Shown piece after piece: positions 34,113-45,895 of a stretch of 64,000 nt of DNA (position 1 is the first letter of the stretch; each line of letters opens with the position of its first letter). The DNA is taken from NCBI RefSeq assembly GCF_010389155.1, contig NC_057767.1:24687723-24751722 (forward strand), in the 5' to 3' direction. A program made the translations under genes and the position numbers. The notes beneath the pieces were generated by a model, which worked only from the letters and a program-made list of their open reading frames with translations, did no database searches and was not told the DNA's origin. The stretch is from Erigeron canadensis. Its lineage: Eukaryota; Streptophyta; Magnoliopsida; Asterales; Asteraceae.

Positions 34113-36458
34113 TGTAACACCCCAACAAGGCGGAATCATGGGGTATCACAAGATAAGCACGGCACGACATGGAAATTATGTAGAGTAAAACTAAATGCAT
34201 AAAAGGATCAAGTAAATCCATACGAACCATTCAGTAGTGCAAGCAATCGGATCACATCTAAGCATAAACCCTAATCGGGAATAATGAAACACGGATCCAA
34301 GAAGTCCAAGTCCAAATCCAATTCTAGCAAAATCAGGCAATCAATCATCCAATACATCTTTGAGCTAACCTGTCACCTGAAAAGTGTACTAACACGCGTC
34401 AACATAAAGTTGGTGAGTTCGTAGGGGCAAGTACTAGGAAACAAGTGTGTCGGGATAACAACCGTTAACGATATACGAGGATTAAAATACCAATTCACGT
34501 TCCAAGGGAAACCCTAAAAGGTTTCGCGTTACTACGAATCAACACATAACACAAATCAACACATATCGGCACGACTTACATATATTTCAAAAGCGTGTTC
34601 ATTTCGGCATGACTTACATATATTTCAAATGCATGATCAACGGCATGACTTACATATATTTCAAATGCATGATCAACGGCATGTCTTACGTATATTTCAA
34701 CGGCATGACTTACATATATTTCAAATGCATGATCAACGTTACGTTACAACTAAGCATTCATATTCAACATACATGTTAAACAACATCATTAACAACAAAG
34801 TTATGCCACAAATCGTGGGCTTATCGCTATGCCATCAACATGAACTTAATCGTTATCACAATCACAAATCTATAATATGTTAAGGGGGAAAATGTTATCA
34901 TGCGAGATCCTATGTCCCGATCCTTATCAAAACGTTTTCCATCAATCAACAACACAATGCACATACACTTCTTACGATTCTAATTTCAATGAATCATTGA
35001 TGCTTATATATAGGGTCACCCGCAGCCTTCCCACCACATCTCCTATTCATTGAAAGTATAACGTCTTCCATGTATGTACAACTACCCAAACCACAACAAG
35101 TATTCATAAACGGAAGCATAATTAACCGAGCAACAAGTCAATACGTTAATCAAACAATCAATCAATCAAGCGACAATAACAAGCACGTACACTTTTCAGC
35201 CCGAATCTCAATTGAGTAGGAAGGGTTTACGAAACTCACCTTGGCCTCTAGAAGTCATTAGAATGAGCTTAAGCGGGTGAGCGGGGAGCACAACGATCAC
35301 AACCTATTAAATCAACAATTTATCATCGCAAGGTATCCTCAATCGATAAGGTTTAGCTAGCTAAACTATGCCACAATCCCCCAAGGATACTTAGAAGTGA
35401 TTCAAGAACGTTTAAGCGACAAGGGGAAAGGTTTTAGTTAAATTCGGTTCGATGACGTAGCACCAAAATTTGACTTGAAAATCAAAGCGTTTAGAAATGT
35501 GTTTTAACAATTTTGTTGACCTTAAAATGATGATATAAGACTAATAAACAAGCTTTGGATCATTGAAAGTCAACCGATAACCGAACGAAAACGCTAAGGG
35601 AGGACAGGGGATTGGCGGACGATCTGGCGGATGATCCGCCGGATGATCTGATGAACATGGATCATCCGTCAGTTCATCAACATCGTCCGCAGATTACGAA
35701 AAAACAAGAAAACTGGTTTTGACCTAAAAATCGACAACCTTAGAAGCCAAATCCAGGTTATCAAACTCTAACACAACCAAATTCAAGTATAACCATGACA
35801 TAAAAACACACCAATTCACAAACCCACTTCCAATTTCTAACGATTTGATTAAAAACACGTTTTTAAACTAAAACACATAAATTTCGCCAATATGGACCAC
35901 CAAACATTTAGATTGACAATAAGGAAGTAACCTACAATGTAAAAGGAACGTTTTGAGCTATAAAACACTTACCAATTCGGTCTAGAACCTCAAATCCGAA
36001 ATTACGCTCAAAATCTTGGATGAACACTTGAAAATTGTAAAAATCTTGGACTTTGATGATGTAGGTTATCATTGCTAATAAGTTTAGTTAATTTAACACT
36101 CACAACACAATATTTGCAAAGATTTATCATGAATTTATGGTGGGGTTCTTTTGGTAGATGAAGAAGAAGAAAAAGGAAGAGAGAAATGAGATAAGGAAAG
36201 GAAATGTGGGAGTGTGGGTGTGGGAGACTAAGGGGGCCGGCCTTGGTGTCCAAAAAGGAGGCTCCCGCTCCGCTAATTCTGACCAATAGCTATTCGTTAA
36301 ACATTTAAACGCCAAAACGAACCCGTTAACACATTTAAACTCAACGTTACGTTAAAACATGTCAAAACGTTCAATAATTCATATTCATTCACAAAATCGT
36401 TCTCACTTAATTATGTTTAATTACAAGTCCGTTAAGGTCAAAAGTCACGAATGTTACA
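34113..36458. mobile_element. Solo LTR, 2346 bp, target duplication AATTC
   Basis: Starts TGTAACACCCCAACAAGG and ends GTCACGAATGTTACA, with perfect 5-bp duplications AATTC (34108-34112, 36459-36463). TGTAACACCC is a frequent start of plant Ty3/gypsy LTRs. There is no internal gag-pol and no second LTR, hence a solo LTR from recombination. The empty site GCTACTTGAATTCTTC is still visible in the paralogous flank near 54968. Confidence 0.9.
34568..34740. repeat. Tandem repeats of about 40 bp within the solo LTR
   Basis: Five related units with CGGCATGACTTACATATATT and AAATGCATGATCAA. They are of differing length and lie in the part of the LTR likely to be upstream regulatory sequence. Confidence 0.8.
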
Positions 36459-36467
36459 AATTCTTCT

Positions 36468-37604
36468 TCATATGGATCCATCAATTGGCATAAAAGACTC
36501 CATGTAGTTCAATTTAGCATACCCTTCGTCCATCTTAACAATTGGCACGCTTTTGCCTCCGGTTATAAACTTTTTGCCTTTAGTATAACTTTTACTGCAA
36601 TCAACTTTATACAGTTTTTGGTCAAGTGATTCAATCATAAGCCAAGTTTTATTCCGTAACCAGTGAAATGGGTCCATAGAGATATCAACTCTATAAGATA
36701 ATCCTACCTTCTCCCAAATCTCATCTGTTGTCATCCTCCACAACTGGATACAAGCCTTTTTAGATTGCTGATGTAGACTAATCTCAGTTTCATATTTGAC
36801 ACCCAAGTGAATAACGCCTTTTTTAAGGTTCATTGTCAAAACCTTAATGTTCAAATCCTTAAAAGAGGGATGAGTTGGTATTATGGTGAACTTTTCCATC
36901 TGTGTGTCGAACTTTAGAACTGAACGTTCTATCAAGAAATAGAGATTTCCATTAAACCAAGTACTACTACTGATTGCCCCTCGTCTAACTCCCAAGTCGG
37001 ACAGAGTTTGATAGTTGTCTATTGAGTCAACCTTTCTCCATGAATTTGATTTCAACGAGTATGTGTGAACGTTGAGAATAGAGGTTACACTTAGAAGTTT
37101 ATAATCCTTATTAGACGTGCCAGTGTAATACAATCCTAATACTTTTACTTTTTTTGCGCAAGGATTGATTAACACTTTAAACTCGCCCGTTAATGGATTC
37201 CATAAAACTAACTTATTATTTTTGCCGCATACACATATCAGTCCATGTAAAGATGTTTGAGCATTGACCTTAACTTTATACAAGTACTTCAAAGACGGCA
37301 AATGATAGCGCTCGGCAATTAAACCGCCATCTGGTGCTTCACAATCCATGATTCCAAACATGGACAAATTTTGACCGGGTAACAAGAAAAGTTTGGAATG
37401 CAATTGAGCGGTGGATCCATTGGTTCGATGTCGGGTATGCATATTAGCAAAATAGCGTGTTTTGAGGAACGAATGCCATTCTTTGCAAACACTTCTACAA
37501 CCTTGTAACAAGTCCACCGACAACCTAGGTAGTATGTGGAAGAAAATTATCTGGCTTGGAATTGTTTGACGACGATGATGATCTACCATTATGTTTGATT
37601 GCAT
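36468..37604 (-). CDS. F-box protein A (second family), intact
   Basis: Single-exon gene for 378 residues. The F-box is at residues about 15-58 (IPSQIIFFHILPRLSVDLLQ ... VCKEW), followed by an FBA-type region with LVLWNPLTGEF (132-142), VLGLYY (155-160), YSLKSNSWRKV (182-192), STWFNGNLYFL (214-224), VLKFDT (229-234) and TWLMIE near the C-terminus. Expected role: SCF adaptor; target unknown. It is only distantly related to the plus-strand family. The first ATG is at 37604, but paralogue B starts at the equivalent of the second ATG (37589) and paralogue C has TTG at the first, so the shorter start is equally likely. A solo LTR ends just past the stop codon, so the original 3' UTR and poly(A) signals now lie 2.3 kb away. 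Confidence 0.9.
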   Translation of the reverse strand: MQSNIMVDHHRRQTIPSQIIFFHILPRLSVDLLQGCRSVCKEWHSFLKTRYFANMHTRHRTNGSTAQLHSKLFLLPGQNLSMFGIMDCEAPDGGLIAERYHLPSLKYLYKVKVNAQTSLHGLICVCGKNNKLVLWNPLTGEFKVLINPCAKKVKVLGLYYTGTSNKDYKLLSVTSILNVHTYSLKSNSWRKVDSIDNYQTLSDLGVRRGAISSSTWFNGNLYFLIERSVLKFDTQMEKFTIIPTHPSFKDLNIKVLTMNLKKGVIHLGVKYETEISLHQQSKKACIQLWRMTTDEIWEKVGLSYRVDISMDPFHWLRNKTWLMIESLDQKLYKVDCSKSYTKGKKFITGGKSVPIVKMDEGYAKLNYMESFMPIDGSI

Positions 37605-38255
37605 AACGCTGCAAAAGGGTTATGAAATTATTGTATTGTGTGGCTGAAATATATAGGAGAAACAAATAGCATATATACACAAATAGATACAAATTTTGCC
37701 TTGAAAACATGTCTAATAGAAAGAGTTTATTTAGGATCGGACTCTTAATTATTTTTAGATAAGTTTGTTTCTGCACTTCATGATTTTGAATAGATACAGA
37801 GAGATGATAACAGAATCAGCTAAACATACAGATTTAAAAATCATACAAAAATAATTAACAAAATTAGGTACAAAAACGATAAGAATAAAATAAATGCAGA
37901 ATTAATAGATACAGAGAGACAGAAAGGTCTAGAATTGAACCTTTGATTATAAAATTCAGAAAAACTACTACGAGAGTCGATCTGGAGAGTATGCGATGGT
38001 CAGAAATCAGGATGGATTTGCTTTTATAATTTAATTACAATTATCTATACTCGCTTTACATACAGTTTCTATATAGTATAGGGTTTTTTTTGTTTTTAAG
38101 GCAATTATCTAACATAAATTTCCTTATTAAGTCCATAAAACTTGGTAAGTTTTTTATTAATTCTCATCAAGTTGTCATCATTGATTAACTTATTTAGGGA
38201 ATACTTCATGGTCTTATTTGTGAGTATATCTTTTCGTCAAAATAGAAAAATCTAG
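37605..38255. other. Upstream region of F-box gene A
   Basis: Contains the block GAGAGTCGATCTGGAGAGTA near 37971 and GCTTTTATAATTTAATTAC near 38020, shared with the upstream region of gene B (near 40940-41010). It is probably the promoter, but no single element stands out. Confidence 0.5.
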
Positions 38256-38870
38256 ACAGGCTTACATTCGATCCATAGACGCTCTACTTCCTCAACAGCT
38301 TTTGAAATTTTCATCTTTGAGCCCATTAGCCTTAATCTCACCACTTCTTGATATTATTTTACACAAATCATCAACAGGGCTTTTTCTTCTGGAAAAGCCT
38401 TAAATTTCTCTCTTGCCACACATAATATAAACGGTTGCACCGAAAACAAGTCTTCTAATAACACTCCAGATAGAATTATTTACTGGTATGTTTTGGACAA
38501 ATACATAAACCTCCCCAATCATCAGGAGCAGAATGCACATTTAGGATTTTTATAGCTTTCCCATGGATATAATCTATCTTGGGTCTTTAGCTTGCAATTT
38601 AAGGCCAACAAAAGCAAGAGTGAATTCCTTGGTATACAATGACTGGCAGTTAGCCCAGGAAATAGGAAGGGTATTCAACTTTTGAGTCATCCCATACATT
38701 CTTCACAAAATCAACAGATTTACCTTTTTTTATTCAACCATATAACTTTATCCTTCTAATTACATTATCTCCCATCTACAAGGCCATTTCCACTCCCTAT
38801 TCACTATAACATCAGAAACCTTAGCCTTAGTAGTGTTCAATTAGTTCACTATTTTCGCCTGCGCGCACCA
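38256..38870 (-). mobile_element. Degenerate LINE fragment (C-terminal part)
   Basis: Minus-strand reading gives IWSVIRRLVFGATVYIMCGK and SPVDDLCKIISRSGEIKANG, typical of the extreme C-terminus of plant L1-type non-LTR retrotransposon proteins. AKVSDVIVNREWKWP nearer 38830 fits the zf-RVT part upstream. It is interrupted by stops and frameshifts; the reverse transcriptase core is absent. Confidence 0.7.
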
Positions 38871-39059
38871 GCACTCCATTAGCTTGTCACATATATGGAC
38901 GCATTTTTGTCTCAATTTTGGACATCTGATCGACGACAATTAACTATTCTGCGTATTTTGTTTTTATTTACAATTAGATATAAAGAGTATTCTGGAGTTG
39001 ATCCTTTATACCATCCAACTAGATACCACTACTCATGGCTACGTTTATATTAAGTTTGG

Positions 39060-39195
39060 TCGCTTGGGCCATTTTTTGGCAAAGCGGTATTTGAATGATC
39101 TTCCAATCAAGAGGTTGCAGGTTCAAGTTTCCCTCGAGAAAGATAGGTGGATAAGGTGTTGTAAGTCTTACCTTCCTAAAAAAGAGAAAAACCAT
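39060..39195 (+). mobile_element. Possible SINE relic
   Basis: GCTTGGGCC...GGCAAAGCGG resembles an A-box region, and GAGGTTGCAGGTTCAAGTTT holds a B-box-like GGTTCAAGT. The composition resembles tRNA-derived plant SINEs. No target duplication was found. Confidence 0.4.
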
Positions 39196-39349
39196 TAGCT
39201 TTTAAGTTGGGAGTTGATGTACTCATGATACTACCTTGTGGTATTCGAGTTGCATTTACGTGATACTATATAAACACTCTGGTGTCACTAATTAACATCT
39301 AGCTTTAGGATATGATATGAATAGCGAGTGCAACCAGAGAAGAAGTAAC

Positions 39350-39374
39350 ATATATATATATATATATATATATA
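39350..39374. repeat. (TA)n microsatellite
   Basis: An uninterrupted AT dinucleotide run. Confidence 0.9.
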
Positions 39375-39572
39375 AGGTTTATTCCCATAAAAGTGTTCTT
39401 TTCATAATAATAAACAAGAAAAACATAAAACATCAATTATAATTGCATCACTAATGTTCATAATTTCGTAATTCCAAAACATTGTAAGCTATCAAAATAC
39501 TAATATTATTTATCTGATTCATCAACTTGATATAAAACAACATAAACTATGGATGGAGATGCTTCTTGATCT

Positions 39573-40790
39573 TTATATCGATTGATCAATTGACATAAAA
39601 GTCTCTGTGTAGCTCAGTACTTCTTTATACTCGTATCTACTAATAATCCGTGAGCTTTTGCCTTTGGCATGTTTTTTACTGTGACCAACTTTATAGGTGC
39701 CTTTGGCATGTTTTTTACTGTGACCAACTTTATAGGTATACACATATTCGTCACTTCCGATCATGAGCCATTTTTTCTTCTTTATCTAATGAAGTGGGTT
39801 CATATGGATATCATCGTTGCACAAAGTTTCTACGTATACCTTCTCCCATGTCTCATCACCTATCATTTCCCACAACTGGATATAGGCCTTTGTCAGGCTA
39901 ATTTTATATTTGGCACCCAAGTGAATAACGCCTTTTTGAACGTTCATCCTCACACTCTCCAAGTCTAGAGCTTTTAAAGAGGGATGAGTTGGTATAACGG
40001 TGAAGTATTCCATCTTTGAATCAAACTTTAGAATTGAATAACAATCGCGAGCAGAGGATCCAGGAAAGCGCTGATAGCTTTTCGTCAAGAAATAGAGATT
40101 TCCACTCAACCAAATACTACTACTGCTACTGATCTTTGGCGGAGATTCAGTTCCTAATCCTAAGTCCAAAAGAGTTTGATAGTTGTTTGTGGAGTCAACC
40201 CATCTCCATGAGTCGGATTTCAAAGAGTATATGCGAACACTCGCATTAGATGATACAGTTAGAAGCTTGTAGTCATCATCACAGTAATACAATCCTAATA
40301 ATGCTATTACTTCTGAAAAGTCAAATTGAATGTGACGATGGGTTTTGCATAACATCTTGTATTGGCCCGTTAATGGATTCCATAAAACTAAATCAAAATA
40401 ATCATCTCTTTGAAATAAGCTTTTTCCAAACCAACCACCTACACATACGAGTCCATGTAAAGATGTTTGAATATCGATGCTACGTAGATTGGCTTCAAAC
40501 GGCAAAGCGTGACCATGGTCCTTTAAACCATCACAAGGTGCTTCACAATCTATGATTCTAAACCGCTTTTCATTTAAGAAGAGAAATTTGGGACGGGGTT
40601 GATAGGTGGATCCATTAGTTAGTAGATAATGGCGGATATGCATGTTAACAAAAAAACGTGTTTCGAGGAACGAGTCCCATTCTTTGCAAACACGCTTACA
40701 ACGTTGTAACGAGTCCACCGACAACCTTGGTAGTATGTGGAAGAAAATTATGTGGGTTGGAATTTTATGACGACGATGATGATCTGCCAT
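39573..40790 (-). pseudogene. F-box gene B (second family), truncated by a premature stop
   Basis: Starts MADHHRRHKIP at 40790, with an F-box (HIIFFHILPRLSVDSLQRCK) and an FBA region including LVLWNPLTGQY, LLGLYYCDDDYKLL, YSLKSDSWRWV and LSGNLYFL. After MNPLH (residue 334) the Trp present in genes A and C is TAG. The same frame continues afterwards with WLMIGSD and a C-terminus homologous to A and C, to a stop at 39573. The C-terminal part carries a 13-residue tandem duplication (TYKVGHSKKHAKG twice). A 334-residue protein with an F-box and most of the FBA domain could still be made, so it may be a truncated gene or an early pseudogene. Confidence 0.8.
39661..39738. repeat. 39-bp tandem duplication in gene B
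   Basis: CCTTTGGCATGTTTTTTACT plus the following bases occur twice in a row, in frame (13 codons). They lie downstream of the premature stop. Confidence 0.9.
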
Positions 40791-40998
40791 GATTCTGTAT
40801 TTTTAGAAATACAGAATCAGCTAAACCTACAGATTTAACAATCATACAAAAATAATTAACAAAAACAATAAAACTAAGATACAGAGAGACAGACAGGTCT
40901 AGAATTGAACCTATGTTTTTAAAGTTGAGAAAAACTACTACGAGAGTCGATCTGGAGAGTATGATGGGATGGTCAGGAATCAGGATGGATATGCTTTT

Positions 40999-41484
40999 AT
41001 AATTTAATTACTGTATAATTTATTTTTATGGTACGGGGTTTTTTGTTATTAACCGGAGGATTGGAATTTATGTAACGTTGTATATATACTTACTAATTGT
41101 CCTACTTGATCGCCACGTCTTCTAACATAAGTTTCCTAATTGATTAAGTCCATAAAACTTGGCCACCAAGTTTTTTAAGCTTATTTAGGAAATACTTCAT
41201 GGTCTTATTTGTAAGTATATACTTTTCGTCAAAATGGAAAAAAAAAAATTAGATATGATAATTAATCGTGTCGAAAAACGAATTATTTGTTAAAAGAGAC
41301 TTAGGTCTTGTTTATTTATGATTTAATGGAGTTAATAAAAAAGTACTTAATTAATTCATTAAGTGAGTCAAACATGTTTGTTTTTTAACTTAATAAATAT
41401 ACAACAATTATATTGATTTAATTTATACAGAAATTATGTATTTATTCAGTTACTTAATCTCTCAGTAAGTATAAAACAACATCC
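40999..41484. repeat. Upstream block of gene B, duplicated at 45197-45689
   Basis: Shared landmarks in order: AATTTAATTACTGTATAATT, TTTTTTGTTATTAACCG, GGATTGGAATTTATGTAACG, TTCATGGTCTTATTTGT and a Tourist-like MITE (about 41314-41484 here). The copy at 45.2 kb has no F-box gene beside it. Confidence 0.8.
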
Positions 41485-42126
41485 TAAATTATATTTTAAA
41501 AAAGTTATAACCATTAGATGAAAAAGAACCTTCAATAATAACCTTTGAATTGTTTGCTGATCTCATTTTCCATTTTTAGATTTAGTAAACTTGGACTTAT
41601 GCATAAAATTGGGTCGTAGATAATACTTGATGGCAGGACTACATTTGGCTTAAGGTTGTTTTTTAAAATATTATTCCGTGTTATTTAGTTCACTACTTCA
41701 CTCCATATAAAATTACTATGATTACCGAATTTAATTTAAATTTGGTTGTAAGTGTTCTAAAATATTTATTTTTTATTTACGAAATTTATATGTATCCTTT
41801 TTTGTTAGGCATCATCAAGTATATTCGTAATGATTTTTTTCTTTTTAATAATTAATGAGGTGTGTCTAGATTTGAACACACTAAAAAATCAATCAGCCAT
41901 AATATATGTGTATGTGTAATCGATCCTCTGAAATATATATATATATATAAGGTTGGGAGTATGTTGTTGTTATGTACCTAGCTTGGCTATAGAACCCTTC
42001 ACATCTTATTTTTTAATCCATAAAATACATTGGGGCCCATCATTTGTTCAAAATATTAAAAAAATTAGTATGTGAGTGGTTCTATACCTAACTTAAGTAC
42101 ATGACAATCACACACTCACTTTTCCG

Positions 42127-42129
42127 CTC

Positions 42130-42172
<43 letters not shown>
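42127..42172. repeat. (AT)n microsatellite
   Basis: Long AT run followed by three TATG units. Confidence 0.9.
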
Positions 42173-42175
<3 letters not shown>

Positions 42176-42179
42176 CAAA

Positions 42180-43324
42180 AGGGAGAAGTGATTGAAGCCT
42201 AGACAAAGGTTTAGGGAAACAGTGAAGTGAAAGAGAGGCACAGCTGTGATCGAAGCTTAGCTAATATATATGTAACTAGAATTCAAGGAAAAGAAGAGAG
42301 GTTGGATCGAAGCCCTGGAGTGAGTCCTGCCTCAAGCGAACCTTAATAAAAGACAACAGCCATCGAAGCTTAAGAAAAGAAAGAGAAAGGCAAGTTGGGA
42401 GTGGTCACCAGCTAATCGAAGCTTAGGAAAAAGACAAGAAATCCATCAAGGCCTAGGCGAGCCTTAGGAAAGGACAAAAGGCATGCAAACTTGGAGTGGG
42501 CCCCACTCAGCGAAGTGTCAGGGCAATGAGCCTTCCAAGAGAAAGAGGCCGCGGAGCTAGAAAATAAGTGAGGTGTCCAACCAAGGTAAAACTAGGAAAA
42601 GGTGAGAATTGTCTAAGCCTCGGAATAGGTCCCACCTTTGGCGAGCCGTCAAATAAGGACAAAAAAGGAGCGGGCCTTTAAGGAAAGATAAGCGGGGCTC
42701 GCAGTGGGGTCCGAAAAGACTTTAATGATGAAGCTTAGCATAGCTTAAACAGTCAAAGGGGGTCCCAACCCAACCTTAAGAAAATCTTTGATGAGTGCAA
42801 GAGCACTGGCGAAGTGACTAGGTGTCACACTGGAAGAAGTGACGGCCTGGCCCAATCGGCAAGCTTGAGAATTATCTCAATCTCTCTATTCAACATTGAT
42901 TTAAATGTTATTATACTTATTACAATGACATCATAAATCCAGTAATGTATAAATGGCCGACCAAGCGACTAAATACACGCACTCTAGAACATTCTATACC
43001 TAGTATTGTCATAACAGAGTACTGGGCTAGGGCCTATTTCTGACAGGCCCAAAATCCAAGGTTGCCCTAATTGGAGGTGTATAAATACCCCTCATCATTG
43101 ATTCAGGTTCATTCAATTCACAATCAATTCAACAACAAATATTTATACACACATAATCAATATCATACAATCATCAGTATATTCATCATCAATATATTCA
43201 ATCATTCATCATTCATTACATAGAAATATATAACATTCATATCCTCCAGAGATCGATACATCTCTCTGGGAAAATCATCAAACACCTTAGATTCGTCAAG
43301 AGTTTATTAGGTTTGCACTACTTA
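42180..43324 (+). mobile_element. LTR-like sequence, left part (continues at 44708-44787)
   Basis: A GC-richer zone (42180-42870) with repeated motifs such as CGAAGCTTAGGAAAA is followed by TATAAATACC at 43081-43090. A leader-like stretch with GATACATCTCTCTGGG and CACCTTAGATTCG follows. After the Tourist-like insertion the same sequence resumes at 44708 and runs to TTCATGCTCAAACA. The layout (repeats, TATA box, leader) suggests an LTR or other promoter unit, but its outer borders are not defined. Confidence 0.45.
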
Positions 43325-44704
43325 GGGCGCGTTTGGTTCACATAATGTTTTTGGAAGAAATAGAATCTATCAAAGTAATTGAAATTTGAAGGAATGGAAT
43401 TTAACGGAATGCTTTTGATTTTTTGCAAATTCAAGTGTGTTCGAGCATGAAAATGAGGAGCTCAATCACAAAAGGGGTTTAACCACGAAAATCATCAAAA
43501 TCTCCTACTTCGTAGTGCGAACCTACTAGATTCTTCGCGAATCTAAGGTGTATGATGATTTTCCTATAGAGATGTATCGATCTATTGAGGATATGAATGT
43601 AATATGATTATATGTGATGATTGATTGATGATGGTGAATATGTATATTCTGATGATTAAATGTACTGCAGATATGCAGAGAATGTTGTAATATATGTGTA
43701 TTGTATGAATATGATTGTGTGTAAAGTTGTATTGAATTGAATGTGTGTGAATGTGACGAATGAATGTAAATTGTATTGAATGATGTTTTATGATGCTGAC
43801 ATCCAATCATGAGGTATTTATAGGCCGCCAATTAGGTTACATCATATTTTGGGTCGTTGTCAGAAATTGGGCCTAACCTCGAATCCAAAATGTGAGTACG
43901 AGGAATAGAACATTTCCGAATCATGATAATATAATTTTTGTATTCTATCCACATCCTTGTTCAATTAAAGAGATTGAATATTGACCAATCCATGTCCCCT
44001 TGGTAATAAGATGTAAAAGAATATATCTTTAAGGCTTATTCCCAAGGGCAAGGGAGTTCCCAAGGGTTGAGGAGAGTCTTTCCCAAGGGCAAGGCAGAGG
44101 AAGTTCCTGAAGGTTGAGGAGAGGACTTCCCAAAGGCAAGGGAAAGAAAATTATAATTGTCAAAGCATTATATAAATATAAGATTATATTTATATGCATA
44201 GATGTCGTAAAAACACAAATTCTAGTTAAAGACCATTTCTTGTCTAGATACTCATCGGTTGGCAAATGGCTAGCATTTGGCTCTGCATTTGGCTAGGGAA
44301 GTGGCTGGCATTTGGCTCAGCATTTGGCTAGGCATCGGCTAGGCATCAGTTTGGGATCGGCTGGCAATTGGCTGGGAGGTCGGCTGGCTATTGTTTGAGG
44401 ATTATTCCTTTAAGAAACAACCTACAAAACCCTTGTGTCTCTCATTCCTCCCGTAACATTCCCCCTTCCTCTTGCCATTTACATCACTTTTTTAGGTGGG
44501 ATTTATACCTCACCCTATCAAAGTGTGTGAAGGAATGAGATTTCTTCCTCCATCCCTAAGGAATGGAGATTCCATCAAATGATGGAATGTATACATTGCT
44601 ACAAAATGTGATTCCTCATTCTTTGAACAACCAAACGCACTAAGAAATGAAGTTCAATTCCAATTCCATCAAATTTCATCAAATTTTGTGAACCAAACAC
44701 GCTC
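43325..44704. mobile_element. Tourist/Harbinger-type element, 1380 bp, target duplication TTA
   Basis: The left end GGGCGCGTTTGGTTCACA pairs with the reverse complement of the right end (GAGCGTGTTTGGTTCACA), and TTA flanks both sides (43322-43324, 44705-44707). The interrupted host sequence joins smoothly across the gap. Inside (about 43430-44440) is an inverted, diverged copy of the same LTR-like sequence into which it inserted, with its own TATAAATACC on the minus strand at about 43819. There is no transposase. Confidence 0.8.
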
Positions 44705-45481
44705 TTAGTAAGAGATCTTGATGATTTTCTTGGTAAACCTCTTTTTGTGATTGAGCTTAACTTTTCATGCTCAAACAATAATATAATTTTCTTTTTCTAT
44801 TTTTATACAATGAAAAACTCACGAACGATTTATACATGAAGTTTAACATGGTCACGTCACATCATTGACAATTTGGATCTCCCGATGTATATATGACTAT
44901 ATTTGTACGAATGTATATATATGTATCCTTCTCATGTCAGACATCATAATATACATTTGTAATGATTTATTTCTTTTTAATCATATAATTTTTTCTTCTA
45001 CTTGTATACCATAAAAATCTCATGAATTGTTTATACATTGAGTGTTTCATGCGTTGTCACATCACATCTTTGACAAACAATTTGGATCTCCTGACCGATG
45101 TATGACCATATTTCTACGTTCGAGAATTCAATTTTAAATTGGTTAACAATATATTATTATATCAAAGTTGTTTTATTTTAAGTGTATAAAATAGTTATAT
45201 AATTTAATTACTGTATAATTTACTTTTATGATACGGGTTTTTTTGTTATTAACCGTAGGATTGGAATTTATGTAACGATGTATATGTACTTGCTGATCGT
45301 CCTACTTGATCACCATGTCTTCTAACATAAATTTTCTAATTAAGTCCATAAAACTTGGCCACCAAGTTTTTTAAACTTATTTAGGAAATACTTCATGGTC
45401 TTATTTATGAGTATAAAGTTTAGATATGATAATCGTGTCGAAAAACGAGATATTTGTTAAAAGAGCCGCCATTGAGAATTA

Positions 45482-45689
45482 GGTCTTGTTTATTTATGAT
45501 TTAATGGAGTTAATAAAAAAAAGTACTTAATTAATTCATTAAGTCAAACAAACATGTTTGTTTTTAATTTAATAAATATAAAACAAATATATTGATTTAA
45601 TTTAAGTATAAATTATGTATCCATTCAATCACTTTATTTATTCATCATTCAATTACTTATAATTAATAGATGAATGAACAAACATGCCC
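45482..45689. mobile_element. Tourist-like MITE, 208 bp, target duplication TTA
   Basis: Starts GGTCTTGTTTATTTATGA; the right end reads as GGGCATGTTTGTTCATTCAT on the other strand. TTA is on both sides (45479-45481, 45690-45692). A shorter copy sits in the duplicated block at about 41314-41484. Confidence 0.6.
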
Positions 45690-45895
45690 TTAATTACCTA
45701 TTTTGTTCATAAACAAAATACACATTAATCTAGAAAATAATCAACACAAGCAGGTCATGAAAGAAATCATACTCACAGCTTTTTTTAAAAATATATTCAC
45801 AATACATAATTAAACACATCATATTATATATCTATTGAATAAATATAGAGTTAAGACAAGCCAAACAATATTCGTACTCAACATATATAATCTTA

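Noticed and set aside
43526..43831. His/Tyr-rich minus-strand frames
   Set aside because: They run through the LTR-like leader sequence downstream of a TATAAATACC box; the composition reflects simple CAT/ATT repeats.
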